Source: Phycisphaerae bacterium (GTDB lineage Bacteria > Planctomycetota > Phycisphaerae > UBA1845 > Fen-1342). Taken from it: DNA of 64,000 nucleotides. Position numbers and translations under genes: made by a program. The stretch lies in the NCBI GenBank assembly GCA_030428945.1, contig JAUIEC010000013.1, positions 99,125 through 163,124 on the forward strand, given 5' to 3'. Each line of letters opens with the position of its first letter. Position 1 is the first letter of the stretch. This document shows positions 35,034 through 44,658 of the stretch, piece after piece. A model generated the notes under the pieces. The model did not search any database, was not told the DNA's origin, and was given only the letters and a program-made list of their open reading frames with translations.

Positions 35034-35073
35034 GGTGAATCCCCTCGGGAACAAGGGGGCATCGTAGAGGGAA

Positions 35074-35105
35074 GGGAGCGAGGGAGCGAGGGAGCGAGGG
35101 AGCGA
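35074..35105 (+). repeat. Octamer array, GGGAGCGA type (4 units)
   Basis: Four perfect GGGAGCGA units, 40 bp upstream of the CPBP start and on the strand opposite to that gene. An exception to the rule that arrays follow the upstream gene's sense. Confidence 0.9.
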
Positions 35106-35302
35106 GGAGGTTCCGCGGGCGAAGCACGCGCTCCGTGGTTGACGCGGCGGACCGAGATCACGGTACCGCAGGGGGCGAGGGCGCACCGCCTGGGGTCGAG
35201 GGCGCACCGCCTGGGCCGACACCACGCGGTCCCCTGCCCTTCCGCTCGCTGCGCTTGCGCAAGGGCAGGGTACCCGGCGATTCCTGGCCTGCGGGCGGCC
35301 TG

Positions 35303-35842
35303 CTAGACCGTGGTGCTGACCGATGTGCGCCAGTGCGAGACGACGGTGCCGACTGCCCAGACCGTCATGATCACGTAGGCGGCGATGGCGCCGTAGGCGA
35401 TCTTCCAGTGCGTCCCCGACGGATCGGCGGCCGCCTCGGTGATCAGCCGGTACAGCGCAATGCCCAGTGCGAGCGCGAAGTAGACGAAGAACACCAGCAC
35501 GAACCAGCGCGAAAACTGGACCTCCATCCGCCGGTACTCGTTCTTCGATTCGAGCCACGTTTCCCAGCCCAGCCCGTACTGGCCGTCACCCTCGAGGCGC
35601 TCCCGAATGTAGCGGCCGACGCGCATCATCTCGTTCTGCTGCACCAGGTACTGCATGATCAGCACCAGCACCAGCAGCGGCAGGATCAGCCAGACGCGCG
35701 ACGCGGCCGCCAGCAGGAAGTACCCCAGCGCCGGCATCCCCAGCAGACCGATCACGACCGTGATGAACGAACGCCACTGCTGGCCGTCCACCTCCCGACG
35801 CAGGGCGATGTATTCCTGGGTGCGAAGCTCGTTGTTGTCCAT
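35303..35842 (-). CDS. Four-helix membrane protein of unknown function (179 aa)
   Basis: AGGAGAAAGGC precedes the ATG at 35842. The protein has a charged N-terminus (MDNNELRTQEYIALRREVDG), two closely spaced membrane segments (about 27-68), a cytoplasmic loop with EMMRVGRYIRERLEG, and two more membrane segments. The arrangement suggests a helical membrane protein; no family signature is visible. It stands alone between a divergent promoter region and octamer arrays. Confidence 0.75.
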   Translation of the reverse strand: MDNNELRTQEYIALRREVDGQQWRSFITVVIGLLGMPALGYFLLAAASRVWLILPLLVLVLIMQYLVQQNEMMRVGRYIRERLEGDGQYGLGWETWLESKNEYRRMEVQFSRWFVLVFFVYFALALGIALYRLITEAAADPSGTHWKIAYGAIAAYVIMTVWAVGTVVSHWRTSVSTTV

Positions 35843-36091
35843 GCCTTTCTCCTGAGAAGTGCACCGGTCGCATCGCCGCCGTCACGGCCATGCCACGGGT
35901 CGCGCAGAGCCTGACGTCCGCGACGGCTGCGCCGCGGACGTGCGCTGCATCCTACCACCACGCTGCGGTCTCCGTCGAATCCGGCCGCCTCCGAACGCGG
36001 GCCTCACACGGTACACTGATCACCGCGCCGCGTGCGATCCGCGTCCGAATCGACCGGGCAGCGGCGGGGACCTCGACGGAAACGGGATGCC

Positions 36092-37087
36092 ATGATGACG
36101 TGCTCACCTGCCTGTGTGCTGGCCTTCCGCGCCGCAACCCTGCTGTCGCTGGCGATGGCGGGCAGCGCGGCGGCCGAACAACTGCCCGGCTTCGCGCCGA
36201 GCCCGCACTTCGCGGAACAGTTGCATGACGATCGCAGCCAGCCCGACGTCAACATTCTGATCAACGCCCCGGGCGACTTCGACCCGCGCAAGCCGACGCT
36301 GCTGGTGCTCTACGCGCTCCCGAACGGGAACTCGATCGCCCAGACCGTCGGCCGCCGGCCGGGGCCCGACATCGACTGGCGGCACGGCATTCAGCACATC
36401 GGCGCGCAGGTCCGGCACCTGCGCGCGGCCGACCCGGCCCGCAACCTGGTGGTCGCCTACCTCGAAGCCGACGGAAAAAGCTGGCCGACCTGGCGCGGGA
36501 AGCGCCCCGACAGCGGCGCCCGGATCGAACGGATGATCCAACAGTTGCGGCAACGATTCGGAGCGGGCGACACGCGCGTCGCGCTGACCTGCCACAGCGG
36601 CGGCGGCGCGCTGCTGCTGGACTACATCGACCACGTCGAGGCGATCCCGGCCTGGATCGATCGAATCGTCTTCCTTGACGCGAACTACAGCTACGAGACC
36701 CGGCGGCACGCCGCCAAGCTGCTGCGGTGGCTCCAGGCGCCGGATCACGTTCTCGGCGTCTACGCCTATGACGACCGCGACGTGACCTACAAGGGCAAGC
36801 CGATCGTCAGCCCGACCGGCGGCACCTGGCGGGCCACCGAACGCATGCGCACCGGCCTGGCCGAACTGGGCTTCACCGAGACGGACACCAAGCGCTGGCA
36901 GCGATCGGTCGCCGGCAACGGCCGGGCCGAACTGATCCGCCTGCACAACCCGGACGAGAAGATCCTGCACACCGTGATGGTCGAGCGCAACGGCCTGATC
37001 CACGCCCTGACCTTCACGCCTGACCAGCCCGACGGCAGTGCCGCCTTCTACTCCGAGGCGGTCTATCAACGGTGGATTCAACCCTGA
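36092..37087 (+). CDS. Exported alpha/beta-hydrolase-like protein
   Basis: ATG at 36092 (or 36095) begins a signal peptide ending AGSAAAE. The core has a nucleophile elbow LTCHSGGGALLLDYI, a candidate Asp in FLDANYSYETRR and a His near the C-terminus (ILHTVMVERNGLIHAL), the order of an alpha/beta hydrolase triad. The serine sits in CHSGGG rather than the usual GxSxG, but this form is known for some esterases. It probably hydrolyses an ester in the periplasm. A TACACT box lies at 36012 with no clear -35. Confidence 0.78.
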   Translation: MMTCSPACVLAFRAATLLSLAMAGSAAAEQLPGFAPSPHFAEQLHDDRSQPDVNILINAPGDFDPRKPTLLVLYALPNGNSIAQTVGRRPGPDIDWRHGIQHIGAQVRHLRAADPARNLVVAYLEADGKSWPTWRGKRPDSGARIERMIQQLRQRFGAGDTRVALTCHSGGGALLLDYIDHVEAIPAWIDRIVFLDANYSYETRRHAAKLLRWLQAPDHVLGVYAYDDRDVTYKGKPIVSPTGGTWRATERMRTGLAELGFTETDTKRWQRSVAGNGRAELIRLHNPDEKILHTVMVERNGLIHALTFTPDQPDGSAAFYSEAVYQRWIQP

Positions 37088-37118
37088 GCGCGGGAGCGGG
37101 GAGGGTGCGGTTCCCGGG

Positions 37119-38375
37119 CTAATCGAGCAGGCGCGTCGCAACGTCGAGCAGGCCGTTCTGGACGTGGACGCTTTCGAGCGCGCCCGAGGCGGCCAGGCCG
37201 TAGACGATCCCGCCGATCACGATCAGCGCCAGCAGCACCGCCAGCAGGATCTTGACCCAACTGTACGGCCGCTCGCCCTGCACCTCGCCGGTCCGCCCGT
37301 TGACCAGGTAGCGGTAGGTCTTGCCGCGGTACCGGTACGCGCTGATCCAGACCGGCAGCAGGATGTGCTTGAAGGTGATGTCGCGGAACGCGCTGCTGAT
37401 GCTGTGGATCTGCTGCGTGTCGCCGCCGATGTCGGCCCGCACCGTCTCGCGAATGTCCTCGTCCATGATCACCCGCGCGGCCGCGAATCCCTCCGCCAGG
37501 TCGACCTGGTAGTGCTCGGCCTGGAACCCGCTCAGGAAGGCCGCCTCGTACGGCACCAGGTTGTGCAGGTCCCACGGTCGCAGCTTGTCGGCCAGCTTGC
37601 CCGGCAGGCTGTGACTGCCCACGATCAGGATGTCGTCGAAGCTGTTGTAGACCACGCCGCTGGCCGGCCACCAGCGCGTCCGCCGGACCCGCCGGCGGTT
37701 CTTGCCGCTTCCGACCGTCACGTAGTAGTACTCGCCGCGCATGCCCGAGTAGCTGCTGGTGGCGTGGCTGTCGTACGTCCAGTACGGCGTGTAGACCCCG
37801 ACCAGGTGGTCCATCCGGTTGAACTTCGTCAGCTCGTTCGGGGCGAACCACAGCTTGCGGACCCACTGCTTGAAGCGGGCCTGGGCCTCGGCGTTCTCGA
37901 TCTTGAACGGCAGCAGCGCCCGCGGCTTCAGCAGGCGGTGCGTGCCGATGTTCGTCACGATGTCCGCTCCGCAGAACGGACAGGCGAACGCGGTCTTGCC
38001 CTCCGGCCGGTCGAACGCGGCCGCGCAGGCGTCGCACTTGCAGGTGGCGTGTTCCTCGGTGTCCTCGCTGGCCGCGAGCTTGCCGAGAAAGGCGTGGTAG
38101 TCGAGTTCCTCGATGGCCGTGTCGGACTGCGCGATGCGGTTGGCGTGTCCGCAGTACGGACACTCCAGGTCGACCGTGCCGGGCTTGTAGACCAGCCGGG
38201 CCCCGCACGCCTGGCACGGGAACCGGCGGGCCGCGCCCTCGAGCTGGCGTGGTCGTTCCCGCTCGATCGGCTCGACCGGCGGGCCGGACGGTGCCGGCAC
38301 CGGCGGTCGCGGTCGATCCTCGCCGGACGGGCGCGGGGGACGAGGCGGCTGCGGCGGACGGGGCGTGCGGCTCAC
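37119..38375 (-). CDS. Double zinc-ribbon membrane protein associated with SPFH
   Basis: A Pro/Arg-rich N-terminus (about 45 residues) is followed by two zinc ribbons: CQACGARLVY...CPYCGHAN, and CKCDACAAAF...CPFCGADIV. Next comes a domain with HLVGVYTPYWTYDSHATSSY and one C-terminal membrane segment (LLAVLLALIVIGGIVYGLA). Proteins like this are often mislabelled as primosomal protein N or helicase. In Bacillus the ydjGHI genes pair such a zinc-ribbon protein with an SPFH protein; here the SPFH gene is directly upstream (129 bp), suggesting a membrane-stress complex. Confidence 0.8.
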   Translation of the reverse strand: MSRTPRPPQPPRPPRPSGEDRPRPPVPAPSGPPVEPIERERPRQLEGAARRFPCQACGARLVYKPGTVDLECPYCGHANRIAQSDTAIEELDYHAFLGKLAASEDTEEHATCKCDACAAAFDRPEGKTAFACPFCGADIVTNIGTHRLLKPRALLPFKIENAEAQARFKQWVRKLWFAPNELTKFNRMDHLVGVYTPYWTYDSHATSSYSGMRGEYYYVTVGSGKNRRRVRRTRWWPASGVVYNSFDDILIVGSHSLPGKLADKLRPWDLHNLVPYEAAFLSGFQAEHYQVDLAEGFAAARVIMDEDIRETVRADIGGDTQQIHSISSAFRDITFKHILLPVWISAYRYRGKTYRYLVNGRTGEVQGERPYSWVKILLAVLLALIVIGGIVYGLAASGALESVHVQNGLLDVATRLLD

Positions 38376-38402
38376 GACCGGAACTCAGGTCGCAGGTCCG
38401 CG

Positions 38403-38418
38403 GGTGAGCAAGTCAGCA
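38403..38418 (+). repeat. Two octamer units (GGTGAGCA, AGTCAGCA)
   Basis: Two adjacent 8-bp units of the GTGAGCA type between the SPFH gene end and the zinc-ribbon gene start. Too short to be sure it is a remnant of an array. Confidence 0.5.
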
Positions 38419-38503
38419 AGGTTGTTCTCTGCCGCCCTACCGTCACTCGATCGCACCTCCGCGCTGATTCCCCGTGCCGCCTGCCCGAACCTGCCCTGCC
38501 CGC

Positions 38504-39598
38504 TTACTGGGGCGGCAGCGGCGGCGGCGTGGCCGGGAACATCCGTTCGAGGTCTTCGAGTTGCCCGGCGGCCGTCCATTCGGCCAGGCCCTGCTTCCAG
38601 ACGAGCGTGTCCCGGGCGATCTCCCCGGCCTGGATCTTGCGCTGCAGCGTGCCCGCGTCGAACGGGCCGGCCTGCTGGTTGTTGATCGCCGCATAGTACT
38701 GCACCGCGGTGGGCAACGGCGGCGGCACCGCGCCGCCCGCCTGCGGCGCCATGGCCTGTCCCATCTGGTTGGCCATCGCGAAGCCCATGCCCATGCCCAT
38801 GCCGCCGGCGGCCATCCCGGCCGGATTCTCGGCGGCCTTTTCGAGCGCCTCGGCCGCCTGGAACTGGGTGTACTGCTGCAGGTTTCCGATCACGCCCATG
38901 CTGGTCCGCTTGTCGAGGACCTTCTCGACCTCGGGCGGCAGCGAGATGTTCTCGACCAGCAGCTTGGTGACCGCGATGCCGTACTTTTCGAACTCGGGCT
39001 GCAGCCGGGTGGTGACGAAGTTGCCGAGTTCATCGTAGTTGGCGGCCAGATCGAGGACCGGGATGCGACTCTCGCCGAGGATGTCGGTGAAGCGTGAGAC
39101 GATCATGTTTCGAAGCTGATCGGTGATGCCGTCCTTGGTGAAGTGCCCGTCGGTGCCGACCACCTCGCGGATGAACGCACCGGGTTCCTTGACGCGGATC
39201 TCGTAGGTCCCGAAGGCCCGCAGGCGGGTCGGGCCGAACTCGGCGTCGCGGAGCATGATCGGGTTCTTGGTTCCCCACTTCAGGTCGGTGAAGCGGCGCG
39301 TGTTGACGAAGTAGACCTCGGCCTTGAACGGGCTTTCGAAGCCGTACTTCCAGCCCATCAGCGTGGCCAGGATCGGCAGGTTCTTCGTTTCGAGCGAGTA
39401 GGTGCCGGGCTCGAAGGTGTCGGCCAGCTTGCCCTCGTTGACGAACACGGCCGCCTGTCCCTCGCGGACGACCAGCTTGGCGCCGTGCTTGATTTCGTTG
39501 CCGTAGCGTTCGAAGCGATAGACCATCGTGTCCTGGCTCGAATCGAGCCATTCGATGATGTCAATCAACTCGCCTTTGATCTTGTCCCAGATGCCCAT
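38504..39598 (-). CDS. SPFH-domain protein with C-terminal GYF_2-like domain (YdjI-like)
   Basis: ATG 39598 gives MGIWDKIKGELIDIIEWLDS, the YdjI/virion-core-protein type start. The SPFH domain extends over residues 20-260, then a Met/Gly-rich linker (about 275-300: AAGGMGMGMGFAMANQMGQA) and a C-terminal GYF_2/DUF4339-like domain (QYYAAINNQQAGPFDAGTLQ...LVWKQGLAEWTAAGQL). SPFH proteins form membrane-associated cages; the GYF-like domain may bind proline-rich peptides such as the N-terminus of its zinc-ribbon neighbour. The latter point is inference. Confidence 0.9.
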   Translation of the reverse strand: MGIWDKIKGELIDIIEWLDSSQDTMVYRFERYGNEIKHGAKLVVREGQAAVFVNEGKLADTFEPGTYSLETKNLPILATLMGWKYGFESPFKAEVYFVNTRRFTDLKWGTKNPIMLRDAEFGPTRLRAFGTYEIRVKEPGAFIREVVGTDGHFTKDGITDQLRNMIVSRFTDILGESRIPVLDLAANYDELGNFVTTRLQPEFEKYGIAVTKLLVENISLPPEVEKVLDKRTSMGVIGNLQQYTQFQAAEALEKAAENPAGMAAGGMGMGMGFAMANQMGQAMAPQAGGAVPPPLPTAVQYYAAINNQQAGPFDAGTLQRKIQAGEIARDTLVWKQGLAEWTAAGQLEDLERMFPATPPPLPPQ

Positions 39599-39910
39599 GG
39601 CCTGGCGCCTCCTGTCTTCCTGCATTGTTCGGGTTGCCGGTCCCATCGTACCCGAACCGCCCCCGGTTGGTCAGCCGGCGGGCCCGGCCGCCGTCGCTCT
39701 TCCTTCTACTCCCCCGCCCGGGTCCCGTACATTAGAAGATCAGCCCGCGCCTGTAGCGTTTCCTTACACGTCGGCGGCGGTTTTATATCCGCCCGGTTTC
39801 GGCCCGCGCCGTCGGGGGCCTCATCCTTGCGCGCAGCGAGCGGGAGGATGGGGGAGGGTCTTCGATTCCGAATCCACGTGCGGAGCCCGCAGGGCGGACG
39901 GGCCAGGCGG

Positions 39911-39974
39911 TGCGGCATCGACGCCCGAGGCTCCCGGGAAGGCTGCGATCGCGGAATGCCGCGTCGATGACGCA
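39911..39974 (+). repeat. 64-bp inverted-repeat element, copy 1
   Basis: Arms TGCGGCATCGACGC and GCGTCGATGACGCA (13 of 14 complementary) surround a 36-bp centre. Length and arm sequence match the copy at 53921-53984, which has a different centre, as in REP- or MITE-like elements. Confidence 0.85.
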
Positions 39975-40017
39975 CCCTACACCCATCGACGAATCGGCCG
40001 GGTTCCGCGGAGAAGAG

Positions 40018-40035
40018 CACTGCTCCAGCGCAGTG
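40018..40035 (-). repeat. Hairpin between array and inverted repeat
   Basis: CACTGC-TCCAGC-GCAGTG forms a perfect 6-bp stem. On the minus strand it begins GTGCCACTGC, the same lead as the hairpin at 63915-63940, and it lies between array and inverted repeat in the same order there. Confidence 0.7.
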
Positions 40036-40049
40036 GCACCAGATCCCAC

Positions 40050-40203
40050 TGCTCCCTGGCTCCCTCGCTCCCTCACTCCCTGGCCCCCTCGCTCCCTGGC
40101 TCCCTCGCTCCCGGGCTCTCTTGCTCCCTGGCTCCCGGGCTCTCTTGCTCCCTGGCTCCCTTGCTCCCTCGCTCCCTGGCTCTGTTACTCCCTCGCTCCC
40201 TCG
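40050..40203 (-). repeat. Long octamer array, GGGAGCGA type on minus strand (about 19 units)
   Basis: The plus strand reads a run of GCTCCCTG, GCTCCCTC, GCTCCCGG, GCTCTCTT and GCTCCCTT units; the minus strand is GGGAGCGA-like. It is the longest array in the window and has the most variant units. Confidence 0.9.
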
Positions 40204-40383
40204 GAACAATCTGAACCGCGAGCCGCGAACAGCCGATGAGAACGGGTGGATGATTGCCGCAGGTCGCGCCCCGCGCAGAGGTCGCTTTGGCGGGCCGCTC
40301 GATCTACGATAGGCGTGCTGGTGATCCGGGACCGCCGACGATCGACAGCGCCGACCCGGACGCTCAGCGAACGGGAGACCCTC

Positions 40384-41109
40384 ATGCCGAAGTCCCGGAT
40401 CGGACCCATCACCCTCCTGCTGCTGCTCGCGAGTTGCACCCAGTCCACAATCGAACCCGTCGGTACGCCACTCGAACGACTGCGGGATGGCAACACCCGC
40501 TTCGTGGCCGGGGCGCCGCGCCACCCGCACCTGACGGCCGCGACCCTCCGCGACACGTCCGAGCACGGGCAGCATCCCTTCGCCACGATCGTCGCCTGTT
40601 CCGATTCGCGCGTTCCGGTTGAACTGCTGTTCGACCAGGGCGTCGGCGACCTGTTCGTCATCCGCGTGGCCGGCAACGTCATCGGCGTCGACGAGACCGG
40701 CTCGGTCGAGTACGCGATCGAGCATCTCGATACGCCGATCGTCGTGCTGCTGGGCCACGAACAGTGCGGGGCGGTGACCGCCGCGGTCGAGGGCGGCCAG
40801 GACACGCCCTGCATCATGGAACTGCTGCGGCACATCAAGCCGGCCGTGGATGCGACCCGCCCCGACGAAGGCGGCCCCGGCGAAGGCGGCCCCGACGCGT
40901 CGACCTGGGTCGCCCAGGCGGTCCGCGAGAATGCCCGCCAGGGTGTCCGCGACCTGCTGCGCAGCAGTGAAATCGCCCGCGAACGCGTCGAGCACGGCGA
41001 CCTGCAGATCGTCCCGGCCGTGTACGACATCACCTGCGGCGAGATCGAATGGCTCGACCAGGAAACCGAGTCGGCCACTCGGCACGCACGCAACTTAGTA
41101 AGCAAGTAA
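40384..41109 (+). CDS. Beta-carbonic anhydrase with lipoprotein signal
   Basis: The ATG at 40384 gives ITLLLLLASC, a lipobox with Cys 18, followed by a beta-class carbonic anhydrase: CSDSR at 72-76 and H125/C128 in GHEQCGA supply the zinc ligands C72, H125, C128 and the D74/R76 dyad. It interconverts CO2 and bicarbonate; the signal predicts a membrane-anchored, periplasmic enzyme, whereas beta enzymes are normally cytoplasmic. The last residues VSK and the stop are encoded by an octamer array. Confidence 0.9.
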   Translation: MPKSRIGPITLLLLLASCTQSTIEPVGTPLERLRDGNTRFVAGAPRHPHLTAATLRDTSEHGQHPFATIVACSDSRVPVELLFDQGVGDLFVIRVAGNVIGVDETGSVEYAIEHLDTPIVVLLGHEQCGAVTAAVEGGQDTPCIMELLRHIKPAVDATRPDEGGPGEGGPDASTWVAQAVRENARQGVRDLLRSSEIARERVEHGDLQIVPAVYDITCGEIEWLDQETESATRHARNLVSK

Positions 41110-41144
41110 GCAAGTAAGCAAGTAAGCAGGTAAGCAGGCTTGCA
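41097..41144 (+). repeat. Octamer array, AGTAAGCA type (6 units)
   Basis: AGTAAGCA four times, then GGTAAGCA and GGCTTGCA. The carbonic anhydrase stop TAA (41107-41109) lies in the second unit. Confidence 0.9.
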
Positions 41145-41180
41145 CGTGGCTGCCATGGGCGCCGCCGGGTGCCTGCGCCT

Positions 41181-41212
41181 CATTCACTCCTTCACGCCTT
41201 CACTCTTTCACG
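41181..41212 (-). repeat. Octamer array, GTGAARGA type
   Basis: The minus strand reads CGTGAAAG, AGTGAAGG, CGTGAAGG, AGTGAATG, in the sense of ahcY. It lies between the ahcY terminator and the forward array. Confidence 0.8.
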
Positions 41213-41250
41213 CGAAAAGAAGAGCCGCCCCAGTCTCCCGGGACGGCTCT
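41213..41250 (-). terminator. Intrinsic terminator of ahcY
   Basis: On the minus strand AGAGCCG-T-CCC ... GGG-G-CGGCTCT forms a stem of about 10 pairs with one mismatch, followed by TCTTTTC. It lies 50 bp after the ahcY stop. Confidence 0.8.
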
Positions 41251-41252
41251 CC

Positions 41253-41286
41253 ACTTGCTCACTTGCGCACTTGCTTACTTGCTCAC
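41253..41286 (-). repeat. Octamer array, GTGAGCAA type, inverted
   Basis: Plus-strand units ACTTGCTC, ACTTGCGC, ACTTGCTT, ACTTGCTC; the minus strand reads GAGCAAGT. It is the inverted partner of 41097-41144 and lies 14 bp after the ahcY stop. Confidence 0.9.
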
Positions 41287-41299
41287 AAAAGCGAAGCGC

Positions 41300-42829
<1,530 letters not shown>

Positions 42830-42847
42830 TTCTCTTCTCCTTCAGAG

Positions 42848-42859
42848 TTGGCATGCCAA
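42848..42859 (-). promoter_or_regulatory. 12-bp perfect palindrome upstream of ahcY
   Basis: TTGGCATGCCAA is a perfect palindrome, 18 bp upstream of the ahcY start in the 94 bp between the ArsR-methyltransferase and ahcY. It could bind a dimeric regulator; no SAH riboswitch pattern was recognised here. Confidence 0.3.
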
Positions 42860-42923
42860 TGCCAGTTCAGGGGCAGATCTCTCGGTTCGTGTTCCGCGCG
42901 ACGCCCCCGCGCCGCGCGGCGCT

Positions 42924-43895
42924 TCAACTCGTCTCCCGCGGCTTCTCGATCATGGCCGCGAACAGGCCCGGGCCGCGGGCCTCCGTATCGGTCGGCAACG
43001 GCGTCAGCCGCCGGGCCGTCAGTTCCAGTTCGTCACACCAGCCCGCCATCCGTTCCAGCGAAAAGCCCAGGTGCACGTGCCCCATCGAATGGCGATAGGC
43101 TTCCCGGTCGTGCTGGAGCATGTCGACCACCAGCATCCGACCCCCGGGACGCAGCACCCGCCGCAACTCGCGCAGGCCCTGCAACGGGTCCGTCACGTGA
43201 TGCAGCACCAGCAGGCACAGCACCGCGTCGACCGTCCCATCCTCCAGCGGCAGATCCTCGACCGCCGCCCGCACGAAGCTGATGTTCCCGAAGTCCGCCA
43301 GACGCTGCTTCGCCGCATCCAGCATCGGCGTCGACTGGTCCACGCAGATCACCTCGCGAACGAACGGTGCCACCAGCGCCGCGTTCGCCCCCGTCCCGCA
43401 GCCGATGTCCGCCACCGTCCACTGCGGCGGAAACAACGCCGGCAAGGCCGCCATCGCGAAATGCTGGCCGAACAACTCGCCGCGGACCTTGTCCCACTCG
43501 CCGGCCACCCGACCGAAGAACGCCAGGCTGTCGGTCCGCCGCTCGGCCAGAACCGCCCGCAGCCGCTGGTCATCGCCGGCGACGGCGGCCGCGAGCCCCT
43601 CGGACTGGCCCGCTTCGGCCCGGATCGCCCGCCACAGGTTCGCCAGCCCGTCCTCGAGCCGCGGGTTCATCCGATAATAACTGGCCGTCCCATCCGCCCG
43701 CTTGGCGAGCAGCCCGGCCTGGTTCAGGACCCGCAGGTGCCGACTGGTGCTCGACTGCGGAATCTGCAGCACACGGCCCAGTTCGCCGACCGTAAGCTCC
43801 TCTTTTTCAAGGAGTTGACAGATACGCAGCCGCAGCACGTCGCCCAGGGCGACAAGCCGATCGGTCAGCGGTGATGTTACGGGCGATCGTTTCAT
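42924..43895 (-). CDS. ArsR-type regulator fused to a SAM-dependent methyltransferase
   Basis: Residues 1-85 form a winged-helix ArsR domain (ELTVGELGRVLQIPQSSTSR, HLRVLNQAGLL); residues 120-310 form a class I methyltransferase with VADIGCGTGANAAL and LPLEDGTVDAVLCLLVLHHV. Such fusions occur next to methionine-cycle genes. The start at 43895 follows a good promoter by only 10 bp. Control by SAM/SAH of the ahcY operon is an attractive but untested idea. An imperfect repeat CATTCG-TTTATC-CGGATG (43893-43910) lies at the start point and could be the operator. Confidence 0.88.
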   Translation of the reverse strand: MKRSPVTSPLTDRLVALGDVLRLRICQLLEKEELTVGELGRVLQIPQSSTSRHLRVLNQAGLLAKRADGTASYYRMNPRLEDGLANLWRAIRAEAGQSEGLAAAVAGDDQRLRAVLAERRTDSLAFFGRVAGEWDKVRGELFGQHFAMAALPALFPPQWTVADIGCGTGANAALVAPFVREVICVDQSTPMLDAAKQRLADFGNISFVRAAVEDLPLEDGTVDAVLCLLVLHHVTDPLQGLRELRRVLRPGGRMLVVDMLQHDREAYRHSMGHVHLGFSLERMAGWCDELELTARRLTPLPTDTEARGPGLFAAMIEKPRETS

Positions 43896-43911
43896 TCGTT
43901 TATCCGGATGA

Positions 43912-43940
43912 AGTGTAGAACCGTTTCGGGCGCCCGTCAA
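43912..43940 (-). promoter_or_regulatory. Sigma-70 type promoter for the ArsR-methyltransferase/ahcY operon
   Basis: On the minus strand TTGACG (43940-43935) and TACACT (43917-43912) are 17 bp apart. Transcription near 43905 would give a very short leader of about 10 bases. Confidence 0.65.
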
Positions 43941-44037
43941 GAGGGATCTTCGGTCGACCTTTCGGCCGTGAAACCGTGGAGGGCCGAAAGCGTGAAAACG
44001 GTGGGGAATCCAGGGCGCCGCGCTCATCCGGAGCGGC

Positions 44038-44092
44038 CCCCTTGCTCCCCTGCTCCCTTTGCTTTCCTGCCTGCTTCCTCGCTCACTCCCGT
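44038..44092 (-). repeat. Degenerate octamer-like tract, GGGAGCAA type
   Basis: The plus strand reads TTGCTCCC, CTGCTCCC, TTTGCTTT, CCTGCCTG, CTTCCTCG, CTCACTCC; the minus strand resembles GGGAGCAA/GTGAGCGA units with shifted phase. It lies in the divergent region before the gene at 44146. Confidence 0.55.
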
Positions 44093-44145
44093 ACCGGCGT
44101 ACACTGGCGGAACCAGCGGGGACCTCTTTTGGGAGATCAGGGCCG

Positions 44146-44643
44146 ATGGGATACACCGTCTACTACGAATCGACCGCGGAGGTGCCCGACGAGGTGCAGG
44201 ACCGCGTCAGGGCCGACGCCGACCGCTACGCCACGGAGCGTATCTGGCTGCACTGCGAACCAATCGCGTTCTGGGACGACGATTGCGGCGAGCCCGGCCA
44301 CCTGGTCGGCGGGGTGAAACCCAACCTGATGCCCGACTCTGAACACCTGGCCGCGTTCCGACAGGCGCCCCTGCCCGGCGGCACGCTGACCGATGCGATG
44401 GAGATCCTGCGCCGTTTGTCCGGGGAGTACGGGATCGAGTGGCGTATCTTCGACGAACACGGCACCCAGTTCGGACACATCCACGGCGGCGTCATCGATC
44501 CGCAACTGCGGCACTGGATGCACCAGATCGATAGTCCGTCCGATCTGCCCCCGCACCTGCCGGACACGCCCGACCCGCGGCCACCAGCAGACCGTGACGA
44601 CGACGAGCCCGTCATCATCAAGTTCCGGCTGCCCGACGAATGA
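44146..44643 (+). CDS. Conserved hypothetical acidic protein (165 aa)
   Basis: ATG 44146 starts MGYTVYYESTAEVPDEVQDR; the body contains IWLHCEPIAFWDDDCGEPGHL with two cysteines and HHxG-type residues (FGHIHGGVIDP), and the C-terminus is very acidic with many Asp and Pro residues. No signal peptide or membrane segment. The mix of Cys, His and Asp could make a metal site, but I recognise no family. Confidence 0.72.
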   Translation: MGYTVYYESTAEVPDEVQDRVRADADRYATERIWLHCEPIAFWDDDCGEPGHLVGGVKPNLMPDSEHLAAFRQAPLPGGTLTDAMEILRRLSGEYGIEWRIFDEHGTQFGHIHGGVIDPQLRHWMHQIDSPSDLPPHLPDTPDPRPPADRDDDEPVIIKFRLPDE

Positions 44644-44658
44644 AAGCCTTCGCGGCCG

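Larger units (their letters stand above)
39599..40383. other. 785-bp gene-free region carrying a composite repeat element
   Basis: Between the divergent SPFH and carbonic anhydrase genes lie, in order, a 64-bp inverted-repeat element (39911-39974), a hairpin (40018-40035) and a long octamer array (40050-40203). I see no credible gene or clear promoter in the rest. Confidence 0.8.

Noticed and set aside
40050..40203. CRISPR array
   Set aside because: Repeat period is 8 bp with no spacers, and no cas genes are near.
42830..42923. SAH riboswitch before ahcY
   Set aside because: The conserved SAH-riboswitch core was not seen; only a hairpin-rich GC tract and a palindrome are present.
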